A stretch of 64,000 bases of DNA from Companilactobacillus formosensis (GTDB taxonomy: Bacteria > Bacillota > Bacilli > Lactobacillales > Lactobacillaceae), in assembly GCF_005405305.1 (NCBI RefSeq), contig NZ_BJDU01000008.1, forward strand, positions 9,187-73,186, written 5' to 3'. Below the pieces are notes generated by a model. It did not search any database. It was given only the letters and a program-made list of their open reading frames with translations, and was not told where the DNA came from. The translations under genes were made by a program, and so were the position numbers. Of the stretch, positions 1 through 9,222 are shown piece by piece (positions within the stretch are counted from its first letter, which is position 1; each line of letters opens with the position of its first letter).

Positions 1-150
1 AGCAAATTGGCTCAAATGTGAAATTTCACTTGGCAATTTATTGCCTAGTGAAAGGCCGAGCTTGAAGACTTTGCCCGGTTTTGGGCTTAGCAAAGGCTCC
101 AAGTCGTGCCCACATTGTTCCAGCCAAATTTGCTTTGCTATGGAGGACGG
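1..150 (-). repeat. Structured interspersed element, copy E1, cut by the window edge
   Basis: Almost identical to 54470-54615 (copy E3) and partly to 60179-60253 (E4). Read on the minus strand it starts with CCGTCCTCCA (150-141). It then has a stem arm (140-127), the constant GGCTGGAAC, two inner hairpins, GAGCCA, and the returning stem arm (8-1), where the window begins. The arm AGCAAATT (1-8) pairs with AATTTGCT (127-134). It lies just past the 3' end of the membrane-protein gene at 166. It is noncoding: no convincing gene overlaps it. Confidence 0.8.
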
Positions 151-165
151 CATCATAAACAATAT

Positions 166-1725
166 CTAAAGTACATTTTTCCGATGCTTAGGACCAGGAT
201 TAAGATTCCACTTCAACAATCGTCTAATCTGCTGAATTGACGTTTTCCATTCCAAAGTTGCCAAAATCAAGAACACTGGTAAAAACTGAATCAAATAACG
301 ACTTCTACCACCTTCAAAGATTAGCAAGAAAATGAACCCACCAACTAATGACAAACGCAATATTTGGGTTATTTTCCGATCATCTTTCCAAGCAAAAAAA
401 ATCAATCCCAACCAAATGCACCAAAAAATTTGTGTTAAAAATCGGAAGTCACCAACATTGTTTCCATATAATAGAACAAAGTTTTCCAGTTTTCCTTTGA
501 ACCCGTGTTTATCCGGCGTGTATTTATTAGGAATCGAGATTCCTTCATGTAGCCAACCAAAAGTTCCATCAGAAGTGTTATTCCTTTGCTTGTGAACCAA
601 AAAAGCAACATAACCACTAAACCCCATTTTATGAAGTCGCTTCTTGATTGATTTAACTGAATAATCAATTCGATCTTGTTTATTAATCAGAATAACCATT
701 TTATATGAATCTTTAGCATTGTAACCACCTGTCTTAGATAAACCCATGTTGATAAAGTGGATCATCGGTACGGCTCGAAAATTATTAACATGAATATATG
801 TCTGGTTAGTAATTACTTGACTAATTTTATAGTAACTTCCACCCACACTAAAGGTAAAAATACTCATCACTAAAAAAAACCAAATCCATTGTTTATTACG
901 AACATTCATCAAATTAATTAATTCAACAATTATGATTGCAATTATCGGTATAATTGCAGATGGTTTAATGAAATAAGTTGCTCCAACTGTTAACCCATCC
1001 AATATTACAAAAAATAATTTCCAAAAATTACCTATCTTTGAATGAGCAATTATGGCGTAACAAAAGATATAAAAGGCAACGAATGGCATTACCCACGTGT
1101 CAGTATAAGGGACAATTATTGCTGGAAAAATCGCTAACCATAAAGCCTGAATATATAAAATAATTGGTAACTTGGATTTATCAATAACAAAAATAGAGCC
1201 CAAATTAAATAAGGCTGCCAAATCAACCATAACTATTGTCACAAAATCAAAAAATATCCACGATGTTTGATGAAATATTACCGCTATTTGATGTTGTAAC
1301 AATAATATCCCTAAATTATTGGGATAAATACTAAAATAACCAATAATATTAACATCCTTAGTATTCGTTAAAGCTTCATGTACCGCACCAACATCATTAC
1401 CCATACCATAATGAATCAATGAGACAAATCCGATTTGCAACAAAATTGCCAATATGAAACAAACCGTCGCTGTAACCCAACTTCGATCGACAAATAGCCA
1501 CAGCAAAAAATCCCTCACTGAATGATTGACGTAACAAATGGTAAATAATGCTCCAAATATTAATAATACTATTGTCGTAAAAGCCGTCGTACCAATTTTG
1601 GTGATTGGATTATCTCCTAGAATCAAATTGGACGATGTCAAAGCGAAAATAAACGTGGCCGTAAAGAAGATATAAAAAATTATCTTTATAGCCCGATGAT
1701 TAAATTTAAATAACGTCTCTCTCAT
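166..1725 (-). CDS. Multi-pass membrane protein, putative GT-C (GT39-like) glycosyltransferase
   Basis: A 519-residue polytopic protein with about a dozen hydrophobic segments. The loop after the first two to three membrane spans and the C-terminal FEGGRSRYLIQFLPVF stretch resemble integral-membrane glycosyltransferases that use polyprenyl-phosphate sugars. The role is inferred from topology and that motif only; the substrate is unknown. I chose the ATG at 1725 because GAGGG lies about six bases upstream; the longer TTG start at 1737 would overlap that ribosome binding site. It is monocistronic, ending next to element E1. No sugar-nucleotide or wall-polymer gene adjoins it within the window. 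Confidence 0.55.
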   Translation of the reverse strand: MRETLFKFNHRAIKIIFYIFFTATFIFALTSSNLILGDNPITKIGTTAFTTIVLLIFGALFTICYVNHSVRDFLLWLFVDRSWVTATVCFILAILLQIGFVSLIHYGMGNDVGAVHEALTNTKDVNIIGYFSIYPNNLGILLLQHQIAVIFHQTSWIFFDFVTIVMVDLAALFNLGSIFVIDKSKLPIILYIQALWLAIFPAIIVPYTDTWVMPFVAFYIFCYAIIAHSKIGNFWKLFFVILDGLTVGATYFIKPSAIIPIIAIIIVELINLMNVRNKQWIWFFLVMSIFTFSVGGSYYKISQVITNQTYIHVNNFRAVPMIHFINMGLSKTGGYNAKDSYKMVILINKQDRIDYSVKSIKKRLHKMGFSGYVAFLVHKQRNNTSDGTFGWLHEGISIPNKYTPDKHGFKGKLENFVLLYGNNVGDFRFLTQIFWCIWLGLIFFAWKDDRKITQILRLSLVGGFIFLLIFEGGRSRYLIQFLPVFLILATLEWKTSIQQIRRLLKWNLNPGPKHRKNVL

Positions 1726-1798
1726 ATATTCCCTCAATATACTTTTTTCTATATATGAATAGAGTACAACGTAGGATTTTTTTTATAAATAGCCGAAA

Positions 1799-2263
1799 TT
1801 ATTTACTTGCTCTTTCTAACAAATAACGTTTCAAACGAGGATAAATTTTATTAGCAATCGTTTCCGCAATGATAAAACCAATTGCCAAAGACATCCCCAC
1901 TGTCAAAGCTTTTACAAATCCATATGCTGCTAAAGCATCTTTTCCCAGAGTAAAATTCTTCATACTATCGTACAAAATAGCCCCTGGAACTAGTGAAACT
2001 AAACAAGGCACATAAAAAATATTGACCGGTGCTCGCACTAAAATTGCACACAGATTTCCTAACAAACCAATCACGACTGCCCCTAAGAGGTTGGGCATAA
2101 TTAGACCATGATTGACTGATTCAACGAGAATATAAACTATCCACGCCAAAGCTCCGACAATCCCTGCAGGAACTAAAGTCCGCCGTGGATTATTGGTAAT
2201 AATGCCGAAACCAACACTAGACAAAAAGCCGAAAATAAATCCATAAATCAACTGCATTGCCAT
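1799..2263 (-). CDS. Threonine/serine exporter family protein, small (YjjB/ThrE C-terminal) half
   Basis: A 154-residue protein with four to five hydrophobic segments, matching the C-terminal membrane half of ThrE-type amino acid exporters (DUF3815/YjjB). In Corynebacterium ThrE is one chain; here it is split in two genes. Start chosen at ATG 2263, with GGGGAGG just upstream and only two bases after the stop of the partner gene, so the two are translationally coupled. It probably assembles with the 254-residue partner into an exporter of small amino or dicarboxylic acids. The substrate cannot be read from sequence. Confidence 0.8.
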   Translation of the reverse strand: MAMQLIYGFIFGFLSSVGFGIITNNPRRTLVPAGIVGALAWIVYILVESVNHGLIMPNLLGAVVIGLLGNLCAILVRAPVNIFYVPCLVSLVPGAILYDSMKNFTLGKDALAAYGFVKALTVGMSLAIGFIIAETIANKIYPRLKRYLLERASK

Positions 2264-2265
2264 AA

Positions 2266-3030
2266 TTAACCTCCCCAAATCGTGCGCATCAAAATTTGTC
2301 CTACGATTACGCCACTACCGATAGAAATACCTGACATGATTGCATCTGTTGCTCGAACTAATCCGGAAATCGTATTTCGTTCGATAATTTCTCGCAAAGA
2401 GTTAGTCATCGGTACTCCAGGAACTAATGGCATCAAAGCACTAATAATAATGTAATTGGCATCATGAGCAATCCCAACATCGCCTAAAACATTAGCGATA
2501 AAACTAATTGCCAAACTTCCTAAAGCTACTGGTATATAAGGTGTTTTATTGTGATGTGCTACAAATTGAGAAATCAAATAACCGATGATACCCACGAAAA
2601 AGGCAATGAACAAATCACCCCAAGTAGCTTTAAACAAAAGCATCGGTGGCATGGAAACTAATCCTGCTCCGATACATTTGACCAACCAAGAGAAATCTCT
2701 TGATTCATGATCGACTGATTGCACTTCTTCTTTGAGCTTTTTAAAACTAATCTCATGCTGATAAAATTGTCTCGATAAAGTATTGATGTCATCTACTTTT
2801 TGCAAGTTGAAGTCCCCCACTCGCACCTTAAAAATTCTCGTGGCAGCGTCTTTTTCTGAACTAACAAAAATACCAGTCATTGTCGCGTGACAAACAACCG
2901 GTAAATTGGCAGCTCTTCCAACATATTCGACTGTATTTTCAACTCGAGCCGTTTCCGCCCCATTTTCTAGTAGAATCGTACCCACTTGACCACAAAGAGT
3001 AACAATTTCTGTTGCTGTGATTGTCTCCAT
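2266..3030 (-). CDS. Threonine/serine exporter family protein, large (YjjP/ThrE N-terminal) half
   Basis: A 254-residue protein. Residues 1-105 are a soluble, mostly amphipathic domain (DUF1212/YjjP type, with CHATMTGIFVS and RVGDFNLQKVDDIN). About five membrane segments follow, including the PLVPGVPMTNSLREI loop typical of this family. I chose ATG 3030, six bases after GGAGGG; a TTG at 3045 would sit on that binding site. It is the first gene of a two-gene operon with the small ThrE half. A hairpin terminator of the upstream surface-protein gene separates the two units. Confidence 0.8.
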   Translation of the reverse strand: METITATEIVTLCGQVGTILLENGAETARVENTVEYVGRAANLPVVCHATMTGIFVSSEKDAATRIFKVRVGDFNLQKVDDINTLSRQFYQHEISFKKLKEEVQSVDHESRDFSWLVKCIGAGLVSMPPMLLFKATWGDLFIAFFVGIIGYLISQFVAHHNKTPYIPVALGSLAISFIANVLGDVGIAHDANYIIISALMPLVPGVPMTNSLREIIERNTISGLVRATDAIMSGISIGSGVIVGQILMRTIWGG

Positions 3031-3123
3031 GCCGGTTCCCTCCAAATGGTAAATTTCGTCTTGTTAAACTATTATTAACATATTCTAATCTAGAAAAACA
3101 GTTTTTGGATTATTTTTAATAAT

Positions 3124-3154
3124 AAAAAAAGTAGATTCATTTTCATGAATCCAC
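3124..3154 (-). terminator. Rho-independent terminator after the NEAT/LPxTG gene
   Basis: GTAGATTCAT (3131-3140) pairs with ATGAATCCAC (3145-3154), allowing one G-T pair, followed on the minus strand by a run of seven T. It sits 19 bases past the stop of the surface-protein gene. Confidence 0.75.
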
Positions 3155-3172
3155 TCATTTTTACAAATCATT

Positions 3173-4489
3173 TTAACGTTTTGAAGTTATTCCCTTTAAC
3201 AAAACTAGCCACAATAAAACGACTAGACCGGCTATGATCAAAACTATATCAGTTGATTCACTACCAGTTTGTGGCAAAGTAGCAGTTTTTGATTTATTAT
3301 CTTCATCTTTGACTGTTTGTACATCGCCAATATTACTCAAATTACCTAAATCAGAAATCAACCCGGAAGTATCATCTGAATTAGAACTAGAACTGTCTAG
3401 CAAACTAGACAAATCAGAAGGATTTAAACTCCCAAAGTTCAAGTCGAATTTTAAATCTTTATCCAAACCAAAATCAGGAATATTTAAAGAAATATCTCCC
3501 GGAATCAAATTACTCAAATCAGTTAGCTTCTTAATCGGGAAGTCAAAAGTAATATAGTTGCTATCGCCTTCACTCTTGAAAGTTAAATTAAATGGTTTTT
3601 GTCCATTGATGGCATTGATTTCAAAAGCAGTATTACCAAATTTCCTAGGATATTTGATTGTTGCTTCAACATAATAAGTTCCGTCAGGGTTTTGCATGAC
3701 TTTAGCTGTATTAGTGAAGTAAGGTGAAATCAAAGAACCATCACCATTGTTCTTAGAAATTTGATACGTCAATTCTTTCAAAATAGTCTTAGGTGCTTGC
3801 ACATCGGCTGAATCGTTGGTATCAGTATCATTACTATTTTGAGTAGTATCATCTTCATCCTCACTTGGAGTAGCAATGATATTATTGTCAGAATCATTAC
3901 TTGCTCTAAGATCATTCAACAATGTTTTAGCATCATTAGCTGTATTAGTAACATTATTTTCTGCTCGAGTAATTTTATTAAGACTATCTGCCAGAGTTTG
4001 TGAATTTGGATCATCTAATGAACTCATGTCGAATCTGAATGTAACATTTTGCTTATCAACGTTTAATACCAACAATTTAGTTTGCACCGTTGCTGGAATA
4101 TCCTTGTCCAAATCATTCAAACTATCAATTGTGAAACTGATTTGAAAATGATTATTATCCTTTGTCGTAACTTTAGGTGTCTGATTATTAATAGTTGAAA
4201 CTGTCAAACTACTAATATTACTGACACGAGCCGTAATAAAAACTTTATATGTTCCATCATTGTTAGGAACAATTGTCGCACTCTTAGTGAACAAAGTATT
4301 CATCGGTGATAAAGTATTGGAATTTTCTTTATAAACTTCATAGTTAATTGTTTTATTATTGCTATCGTTTGTATCTGCTTGAACTGTTTCCTCTAATACG
4401 TTGGGTGAGCCCGTATCGTTCAGACCTACCACGCCAAATATTCCCAAAAGCATCCCCACAGACAATAGACTAATTAAAAACTTCTTCAT
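3173..4489 (-). CDS. LPxTG-anchored surface protein with two NEAT-like domains
   Basis: A 438-residue exported protein with an N-terminal signal peptide (KKFLISLLSVGMLLGIFG). Two similar beta-rich domains lie at about residues 46-160 and 239-350. Each has the pattern 'YxVxK...S...F...A.V..N.DGTY.V....' ending in a conserved FDL/FDM strand, as in NEAT domains. A Ser/Asp-rich linker joins them, and the C-terminus is LPQTG (about 405), a hydrophobic helix and KR, the sortase A signal. NEAT domains usually bind heme, but the tyrosine pair (YxxxY) that normally holds heme iron is not visible in either copy, so heme binding is doubtful. Start chosen at ATG 4489 behind AGGGGCG. No sortase, heme ABC transporter or heme oxygenase is nearby. 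It is transcribed alone. Confidence 0.75.
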   Translation of the reverse strand: MKKFLISLLSVGMLLGIFGVVGLNDTGSPNVLEETVQADTNDSNNKTINYEVYKENSNTLSPMNTLFTKSATIVPNNDGTYKVFITARVSNISSLTVSTINNQTPKVTTKDNNHFQISFTIDSLNDLDKDIPATVQTKLLVLNVDKQNVTFRFDMSSLDDPNSQTLADSLNKITRAENNVTNTANDAKTLLNDLRASNDSDNNIIATPSEDEDDTTQNSNDTDTNDSADVQAPKTILKELTYQISKNNGDGSLISPYFTNTAKVMQNPDGTYYVEATIKYPRKFGNTAFEINAINGQKPFNLTFKSEGDSNYITFDFPIKKLTDLSNLIPGDISLNIPDFGLDKDLKFDLNFGSLNPSDLSSLLDSSSSNSDDTSGLISDLGNLSNIGDVQTVKDEDNKSKTATLPQTGSESTDIVLIIAGLVVLLWLVLLKGITSKR

Positions 4490-4680
4490 CTTATCGCCCC
4501 TTTTAACATATACCAATTTTATCATATTAATATCTTTCTCTGGAAATAATAAGACAAGTTTCTCAAATTATCGAATTTATTTTCATTAGAAGTATTAAAG
4601 TAGCATTATAGCTTTATTTGAAATAAACTAATGGATAGATATATACTTATACTTATTACATGCAGGAAGGTGACTTTTTT

Positions 4681-5586
4681 ATGAAACAAGGGACAACAAT
4701 CCTAACTCTCGACAACGGATATCATTTGTGGACTAACACACAAGGACACGGTGACATCAAACTACTTTGTCTCCACGGTGGACCTGGTGGTAACCACGAA
4801 TACTGGGAAAATTTCGGTGAAAAATTGGCTGACCTTGGCGTACAAGTTACAATGTACGATCAACTCGGCTCATGGTACTCAGACCAACCCGACTATTCTG
4901 ACCCAGAAATTGCTAAAAAATATCTAACTTACGACTACTTCCTAGAAGAAGTTGAAGAAGTTAGACAAAAATTAGGATTAGATAACTTCTACCTTATCGG
5001 ACAATCATGGGGTGGCGCTTTGGTTCAAATGTACGCTGCTAAATATGGTCAACATCTAAAGGGTGCTATCATCTCAAGTATGGTCGACGAAATTGACGAA
5101 TATGTTAAGAACGTTAACCAATGCCGTCTTGATACTTTAGGTCCCGACAAAGTTAAGTACATGCAAGAAATTGAAGCTAAAAATGAACTTTCAGATTCAA
5201 CATACCAAAGCTACGTTGACATCCTAAACGCTGAATATGTTGACCGCAAACAACCAACAGCTATCAGACATTTGATTGACACAATGTCCGTTCCTGTTTA
5301 CAACACATTCCAAGGTGACAACGAATTCGTTATTACTGGTAAGTTAAAGGATTGGCACTTCAGAAAGCACCTTAAGGAAATCACTGTTCCTACATTATTA
5401 ACTTTTGGTGAACATGAAACAATGCCTATTGCTACTGCTAAGATTATGCAAAAGGAAATTCCACATGCTCGTCTAGTTACAACTCCAAATGGTGGTCACC
5501 ATCACATGATCGATAACGCTCCTGTTTACTTTGATCACTTGGAACAATTCATTAAAGATGTTGAATCAGGTAACTTCAATGACTAA
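4681..5586 (+). CDS. pip: Proline iminopeptidase (alpha/beta hydrolase)
   Basis: A 301-residue cytosolic serine peptidase of family S33 that removes N-terminal proline from peptides, a common activity of lactobacilli growing on protein. It has the HGGPGG oxyanion motif, the nucleophile elbow GQSWGG, and late Asp and His positions (FGEHE; NGGHHHM). Length and motif order match prolyl aminopeptidases of lactic acid bacteria. Start is ATG 4681, ten bases after GGAAGG. It is divergent from the surface-protein gene and has its own terminator, so it is a single-gene unit. Confidence 0.85.
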   Translation: MKQGTTILTLDNGYHLWTNTQGHGDIKLLCLHGGPGGNHEYWENFGEKLADLGVQVTMYDQLGSWYSDQPDYSDPEIAKKYLTYDYFLEEVEEVRQKLGLDNFYLIGQSWGGALVQMYAAKYGQHLKGAIISSMVDEIDEYVKNVNQCRLDTLGPDKVKYMQEIEAKNELSDSTYQSYVDILNAEYVDRKQPTAIRHLIDTMSVPVYNTFQGDNEFVITGKLKDWHFRKHLKEITVPTLLTFGEHETMPIATAKIMQKEIPHARLVTTPNGGHHHMIDNAPVYFDHLEQFIKDVESGNFND

Positions 5587-5590
5587 CAAA

Positions 5591-5617
5591 AAAGCTCTCC
5601 ATTCGGAGGGCTTTTTG
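5591..5617 (+). terminator. Terminator of pip
   Basis: CTCTCC-ATTC-GGAGGG hairpin flanked by AAAG and CTTTTT, starting four bases after the pip stop. It also lies just past the 3' end of the convergent ppk gene and may serve both. Confidence 0.85.
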
Positions 5618-5623
5618 TTTTGT

Positions 5624-7627
5624 CTAATTAGTTTTAATATATTTTCTCCACTTGAGTCGACTCAACCAAGTTTGTTGGGCGGAAATACCATGTTTTTGGG
5701 AATGTTTAGCATAATCGCCATCATCATCCAAAACATAGGAATTTTCAGTATCTTTAGAAAAGAGCTTAACAATTTTGATCAATTGTTGCTTAGGCTTCTC
5801 TTCAATAATTGGAACGGCTAATTCAACACGACGTTCTAGGTTTCTTGTCATCATATCAGCCGATGAAATCCATACTTCAGTATGCTCATTGCCAAATTGG
5901 AACTTAAAAATTCGACTATGTTCAAGCAATTGTCCAACGATACTTTTTACTCGAATATTCTCTTTAGGACCGCAGAGTCCCAGTTTCAAAGAACAAGGTC
6001 CTCTAACAATCAATCTAAATGGTAAGCCAATTTTGGCAGCATCATAAATGGCATCAATAATATCTATATCAGTCAATCCATTTACCTTCATGAAGACTTC
6101 ACCTTGACCATCACGCAAGTAAGCCTTAGCTGCTTTTTTAATATTAGCAATTACCATATCATTAATACCATTAGGTGAAGCAGTCAATAAATCATAATGA
6201 GATTTTTTACCAGTAGTTAAATAATCAAAGAATTTAATAGCGTCATTAACGTAAATTTGGTTACTTGTAAAATAGCTAATATCTGTAAAGCCTTTAGCTG
6301 TGATGGCATTATAATTACCAGTTCCGATTTGAACATAACCTGTGTCATCAGCATGCAAAACCATACAAATTTTTGAATGTACTTTGTTTACTTTATCACC
6401 AAAAATTACTTTTACACCGGCTTCTTTAAGTGTTTTGGCGACTTCGATATTGTGAACTTCATCAAATCGGGCACGCAATTCTACAACTGCTGTAACATCG
6501 ATTCCTTTGGCTGCAGCCTCTTTCAATAAGCGCAACAATTCCGAATCTTTCTCAGTCCGATAAATAGTAATACAAATTTTCGTAGTCTTAGGATCTTGAA
6601 CTGCCGCATTCAAATATTCAATGAAGACATTGAATGAATCATATGGATATTGCACTAATAATGATGAATGACTTAAATATTCTAGGATATTATTGGAATT
6701 ATTCCAATTCAATCCATTAAAAGGTTTATTGACCAATTCTGGTTGATCACGGAATTTCTTGTAAAAGATATTCAAAAATTTCAAATCAACCGGTCCAGGT
6801 ATTTTATAAACACTCTTCTTATTCAATTTCATCAATTTAGAGAAGTATTTACGACCCTTTTCTTCATCTTCATCTGAAAATTCAATTCTCATAATTTCTC
6901 GTAAATCTCTAGTGTCGACGTAATGAATCATTTTTTCAAGATACTCTTCATCACTCATGTCTTTATCCAAGAAATCATACGGTTTGTTTTGATCGTAAGT
7001 TGCTCGAAAGACCATAATTTTAGAAATTTTGTACTTTCTAATTAAGTCCTTAAACATTGCCCGCATTACATCTTCGATTAAAATATAACGACCAGCAACT
7101 CCTGTTTCCAACAAACGTCCTAAATCCTCAGGAATAGGACAAGTATAAGTATACTTAGGTGTTTCCATTAAGAAATAAAGATTTTTTCTAAATTTATATT
7201 CTTTGGAAAAGCGTTGCATATCCAAACGTGGCAAAATTTTCTTTGTATAAAATTTCTTGACTGTTTTCTTCTCTGAATCGGACAAGTCCTTATACTTTAC
7301 CAGCTGAAAAATACCTTTGTCGGACGCTTCTTTCATCAAAGCATCATAAACTTTATATTGTTCTGAAATATTCCTTTTGTTTAGTTCATATTCCCGATCC
7401 AATACGCCTTTCCCAGACAATCCTGTTCGTTTATCACATTTATTTTCGTCGACTAAATTATGAATATTATGAACTCGCACGCGGAAAAATTCATCCAAAT
7501 TATTCGATGCAATAGTCAAAAATTTTAGTTTTTCCAAAAATGGAACGTTGGGGTCGTAGGCTTGATCAATAACTCTTCTATCAAATAAAATCCAACTTAA
7601 ATCCCTATTATAATATTTATCCTTCAT
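5624..7627 (-). CDS. ppk1: Polyphosphate kinase 1
   Basis: A 667-residue enzyme, slightly short of the usual 690-720, making polyphosphate from ATP. The N-terminal domain starts with YYNRDLSWILFDRRV, the invariant opening of the family. The central GTGNYNA and the catalytic-histidine motif VHSKICMV are present, as is the later EHSRIFKF histidine. It acts in the cytoplasm or at the membrane, building a phosphate and energy store. The DUF2252 gene ends only 27 bases upstream on the same strand, so the two probably form one operon. No exopolyphosphatase gene is beside it. Start ATG 7627 has a weak AAGGG 11 bases upstream. Confidence 0.95.
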   Translation of the reverse strand: MKDKYYNRDLSWILFDRRVIDQAYDPNVPFLEKLKFLTIASNNLDEFFRVRVHNIHNLVDENKCDKRTGLSGKGVLDREYELNKRNISEQYKVYDALMKEASDKGIFQLVKYKDLSDSEKKTVKKFYTKKILPRLDMQRFSKEYKFRKNLYFLMETPKYTYTCPIPEDLGRLLETGVAGRYILIEDVMRAMFKDLIRKYKISKIMVFRATYDQNKPYDFLDKDMSDEEYLEKMIHYVDTRDLREIMRIEFSDEDEEKGRKYFSKLMKLNKKSVYKIPGPVDLKFLNIFYKKFRDQPELVNKPFNGLNWNNSNNILEYLSHSSLLVQYPYDSFNVFIEYLNAAVQDPKTTKICITIYRTEKDSELLRLLKEAAAKGIDVTAVVELRARFDEVHNIEVAKTLKEAGVKVIFGDKVNKVHSKICMVLHADDTGYVQIGTGNYNAITAKGFTDISYFTSNQIYVNDAIKFFDYLTTGKKSHYDLLTASPNGINDMVIANIKKAAKAYLRDGQGEVFMKVNGLTDIDIIDAIYDAAKIGLPFRLIVRGPCSLKLGLCGPKENIRVKSIVGQLLEHSRIFKFQFGNEHTEVWISSADMMTRNLERRVELAVPIIEEKPKQQLIKIVKLFSKDTENSYVLDDDGDYAKHSQKHGISAQQTWLSRLKWRKYIKTN

Positions 7628-7654
7628 ATACTTAATAACCCTTCATTCCTAAAT

Positions 7655-9028
7655 TTAACTTTCATCCCTCTGCTCTTTTTTAAATGATTCATAGTCGTAT
7701 TCGACTTGCTTGATATAGCTATTGGTAAAAGTCATCAACGAGTTAGCAATATCGGCATATTCAGCTCCAAATCCAATAATCAATGGATAATTTGGCGAAT
7801 GCGAATGCGCTCTGGCCAATAAAATGACGCAAACCTTCACGTAATCCTCAAACGATTCAAAGTCTAACTTATCCAAATTGATCGATGATTTCATATCCTT
7901 GAACTGGCGCATATAAAAGCTGTATTTCTTCGTATCAAAGGCACCCAAAAATGGATCAGATGCACTTTGGAGAATCAATTGACTATTAACGATATTTTGC
8001 CCCTGACTGACTTCATCATCAGAATACAATTTATCGTCATTGTAAATTGGCAATGCTTGTTTAGCCTGCAACACCAAATAATTACTATCTAAATCTTGTA
8101 ACAAAATTAAGTAACATAACGTTCCGACGCTACCAACACCTACGCTATGGCGCACGATATCAACAATGTCAAAATCTTCCAAGAATAGTCGAACGTCGCT
8201 TCTTTGACCTTTTTTATAATTCTTATAGCCATCAACTACGCTCTTATAATCCTTTTCACTGATATGTTGCGTAACTGGTTTGTTTTCCACAAAACGTCTG
8301 GCCCCAGTCGCATCAACTTCAGTATACTTTTCGATGACCAATTTTGAATTGCTTTTTTGAGCCTTTTTGATACTTTTAGCAATCATTTTATTGAAAGATT
8401 CTTGGAAATATTCCTCATTATCTTTCAATTTACCAAATATTTCAGTGATATTTTGCAAAGTATTAGGTAAAATGAATCGCTTCATTTCAGAAATCTTTGT
8501 CATATGACGCAAAGTATCGAAATAAGTATCCACCACTGTCAAGAGGAATTCTTGAACGTCAGTTTCTGGAAAGCCATGTGATCTAGCAACTATCAAAGCA
8601 CTGACTAACAAGCGTTTTAAGTCATATTCCCAATGGCCCAAATGCGCTTCATCAAAATCATTCATATCGAACAGTAACTGTCCCTCAGATGATCCATAAA
8701 AACCGAAATTACCTAGATGAGCGTCACCACCAACTAGAACTTTGATACCGCTGTTTTCATTTCTCGACAAATCATAATGCATGACGTCAACCGTTCCCCG
8801 AAAGAAGGCAAACAATGACTTAGACATTCTTTCCCGTTTGACCGCTAAAAGTTCCGGCACTAATAGTTTGTTTTTGATGTTTAAAATCTTATGAATATTG
8901 CGTTTCTTTGGTTCAAATTGATTGAACTTATCCGATACAGTCGTCGCAAAAAAGCGACCTCTGATGATCAATTGTTCAGTACTCTTGAAGGCATCAGTAT
9001 CTTGATAAGTGTACGGTGTTCGATGCAT
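7655..9028 (-). CDS. DUF2252 family protein
   Basis: A 457-residue cytosolic protein. The motifs GGDAHLGNFG (near residue 100) and DMNDFDEAHLGHWEYDLKRL resemble the catalytic loop (H-x-D...N) and metal-binding DFD of protein-kinase-like or aminoglycoside-phosphotransferase folds. A small-molecule kinase activity is possible but unproven. A clear ribosome binding site (GAGGAG) precedes ATG 9028. It is the first gene of the unit with ppk1. The pairing with a polyphosphate enzyme is the only functional hint available. Confidence 0.85.
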   Translation of the reverse strand: MHRTPYTYQDTDAFKSTEQLIIRGRFFATTVSDKFNQFEPKKRNIHKILNIKNKLLVPELLAVKRERMSKSLFAFFRGTVDVMHYDLSRNENSGIKVLVGGDAHLGNFGFYGSSEGQLLFDMNDFDEAHLGHWEYDLKRLLVSALIVARSHGFPETDVQEFLLTVVDTYFDTLRHMTKISEMKRFILPNTLQNITEIFGKLKDNEEYFQESFNKMIAKSIKKAQKSNSKLVIEKYTEVDATGARRFVENKPVTQHISEKDYKSVVDGYKNYKKGQRSDVRLFLEDFDIVDIVRHSVGVGSVGTLCYLILLQDLDSNYLVLQAKQALPIYNDDKLYSDDEVSQGQNIVNSQLILQSASDPFLGAFDTKKYSFYMRQFKDMKSSINLDKLDFESFEDYVKVCVILLARAHSHSPNYPLIIGFGAEYADIANSLMTFTNSYIKQVEYDYESFKKEQRDES

Positions 9029-9167
9029 AAGCTCATCTCCTCAAATTTATTATACAATAGCTTTCCTAGATAACGATTATCTGATGTTATTTTTTTCATT
9101 AAAGTTTACTATAACAAAATATGTTTTTTAAGTATGACTAAACTGTCTTCGTATTTATAAAAACGAA

Positions 9168-9222
9168 TAAAAAATAGCCCTGATAGAACTACGATTAAAT
9201 TTGATTCTATCAAGACTATTTC
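9168..9222 (-). terminator. Terminator of the polysaccharide operon
   Basis: On the minus strand, AAATAG..GATAGAA pairs with TTCTATC..CTATTT, followed by T-rich sequence. The stem includes the TAG stop codon of the GH8 gene (9216-9218), so terminator and coding end overlap. Confidence 0.8.
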
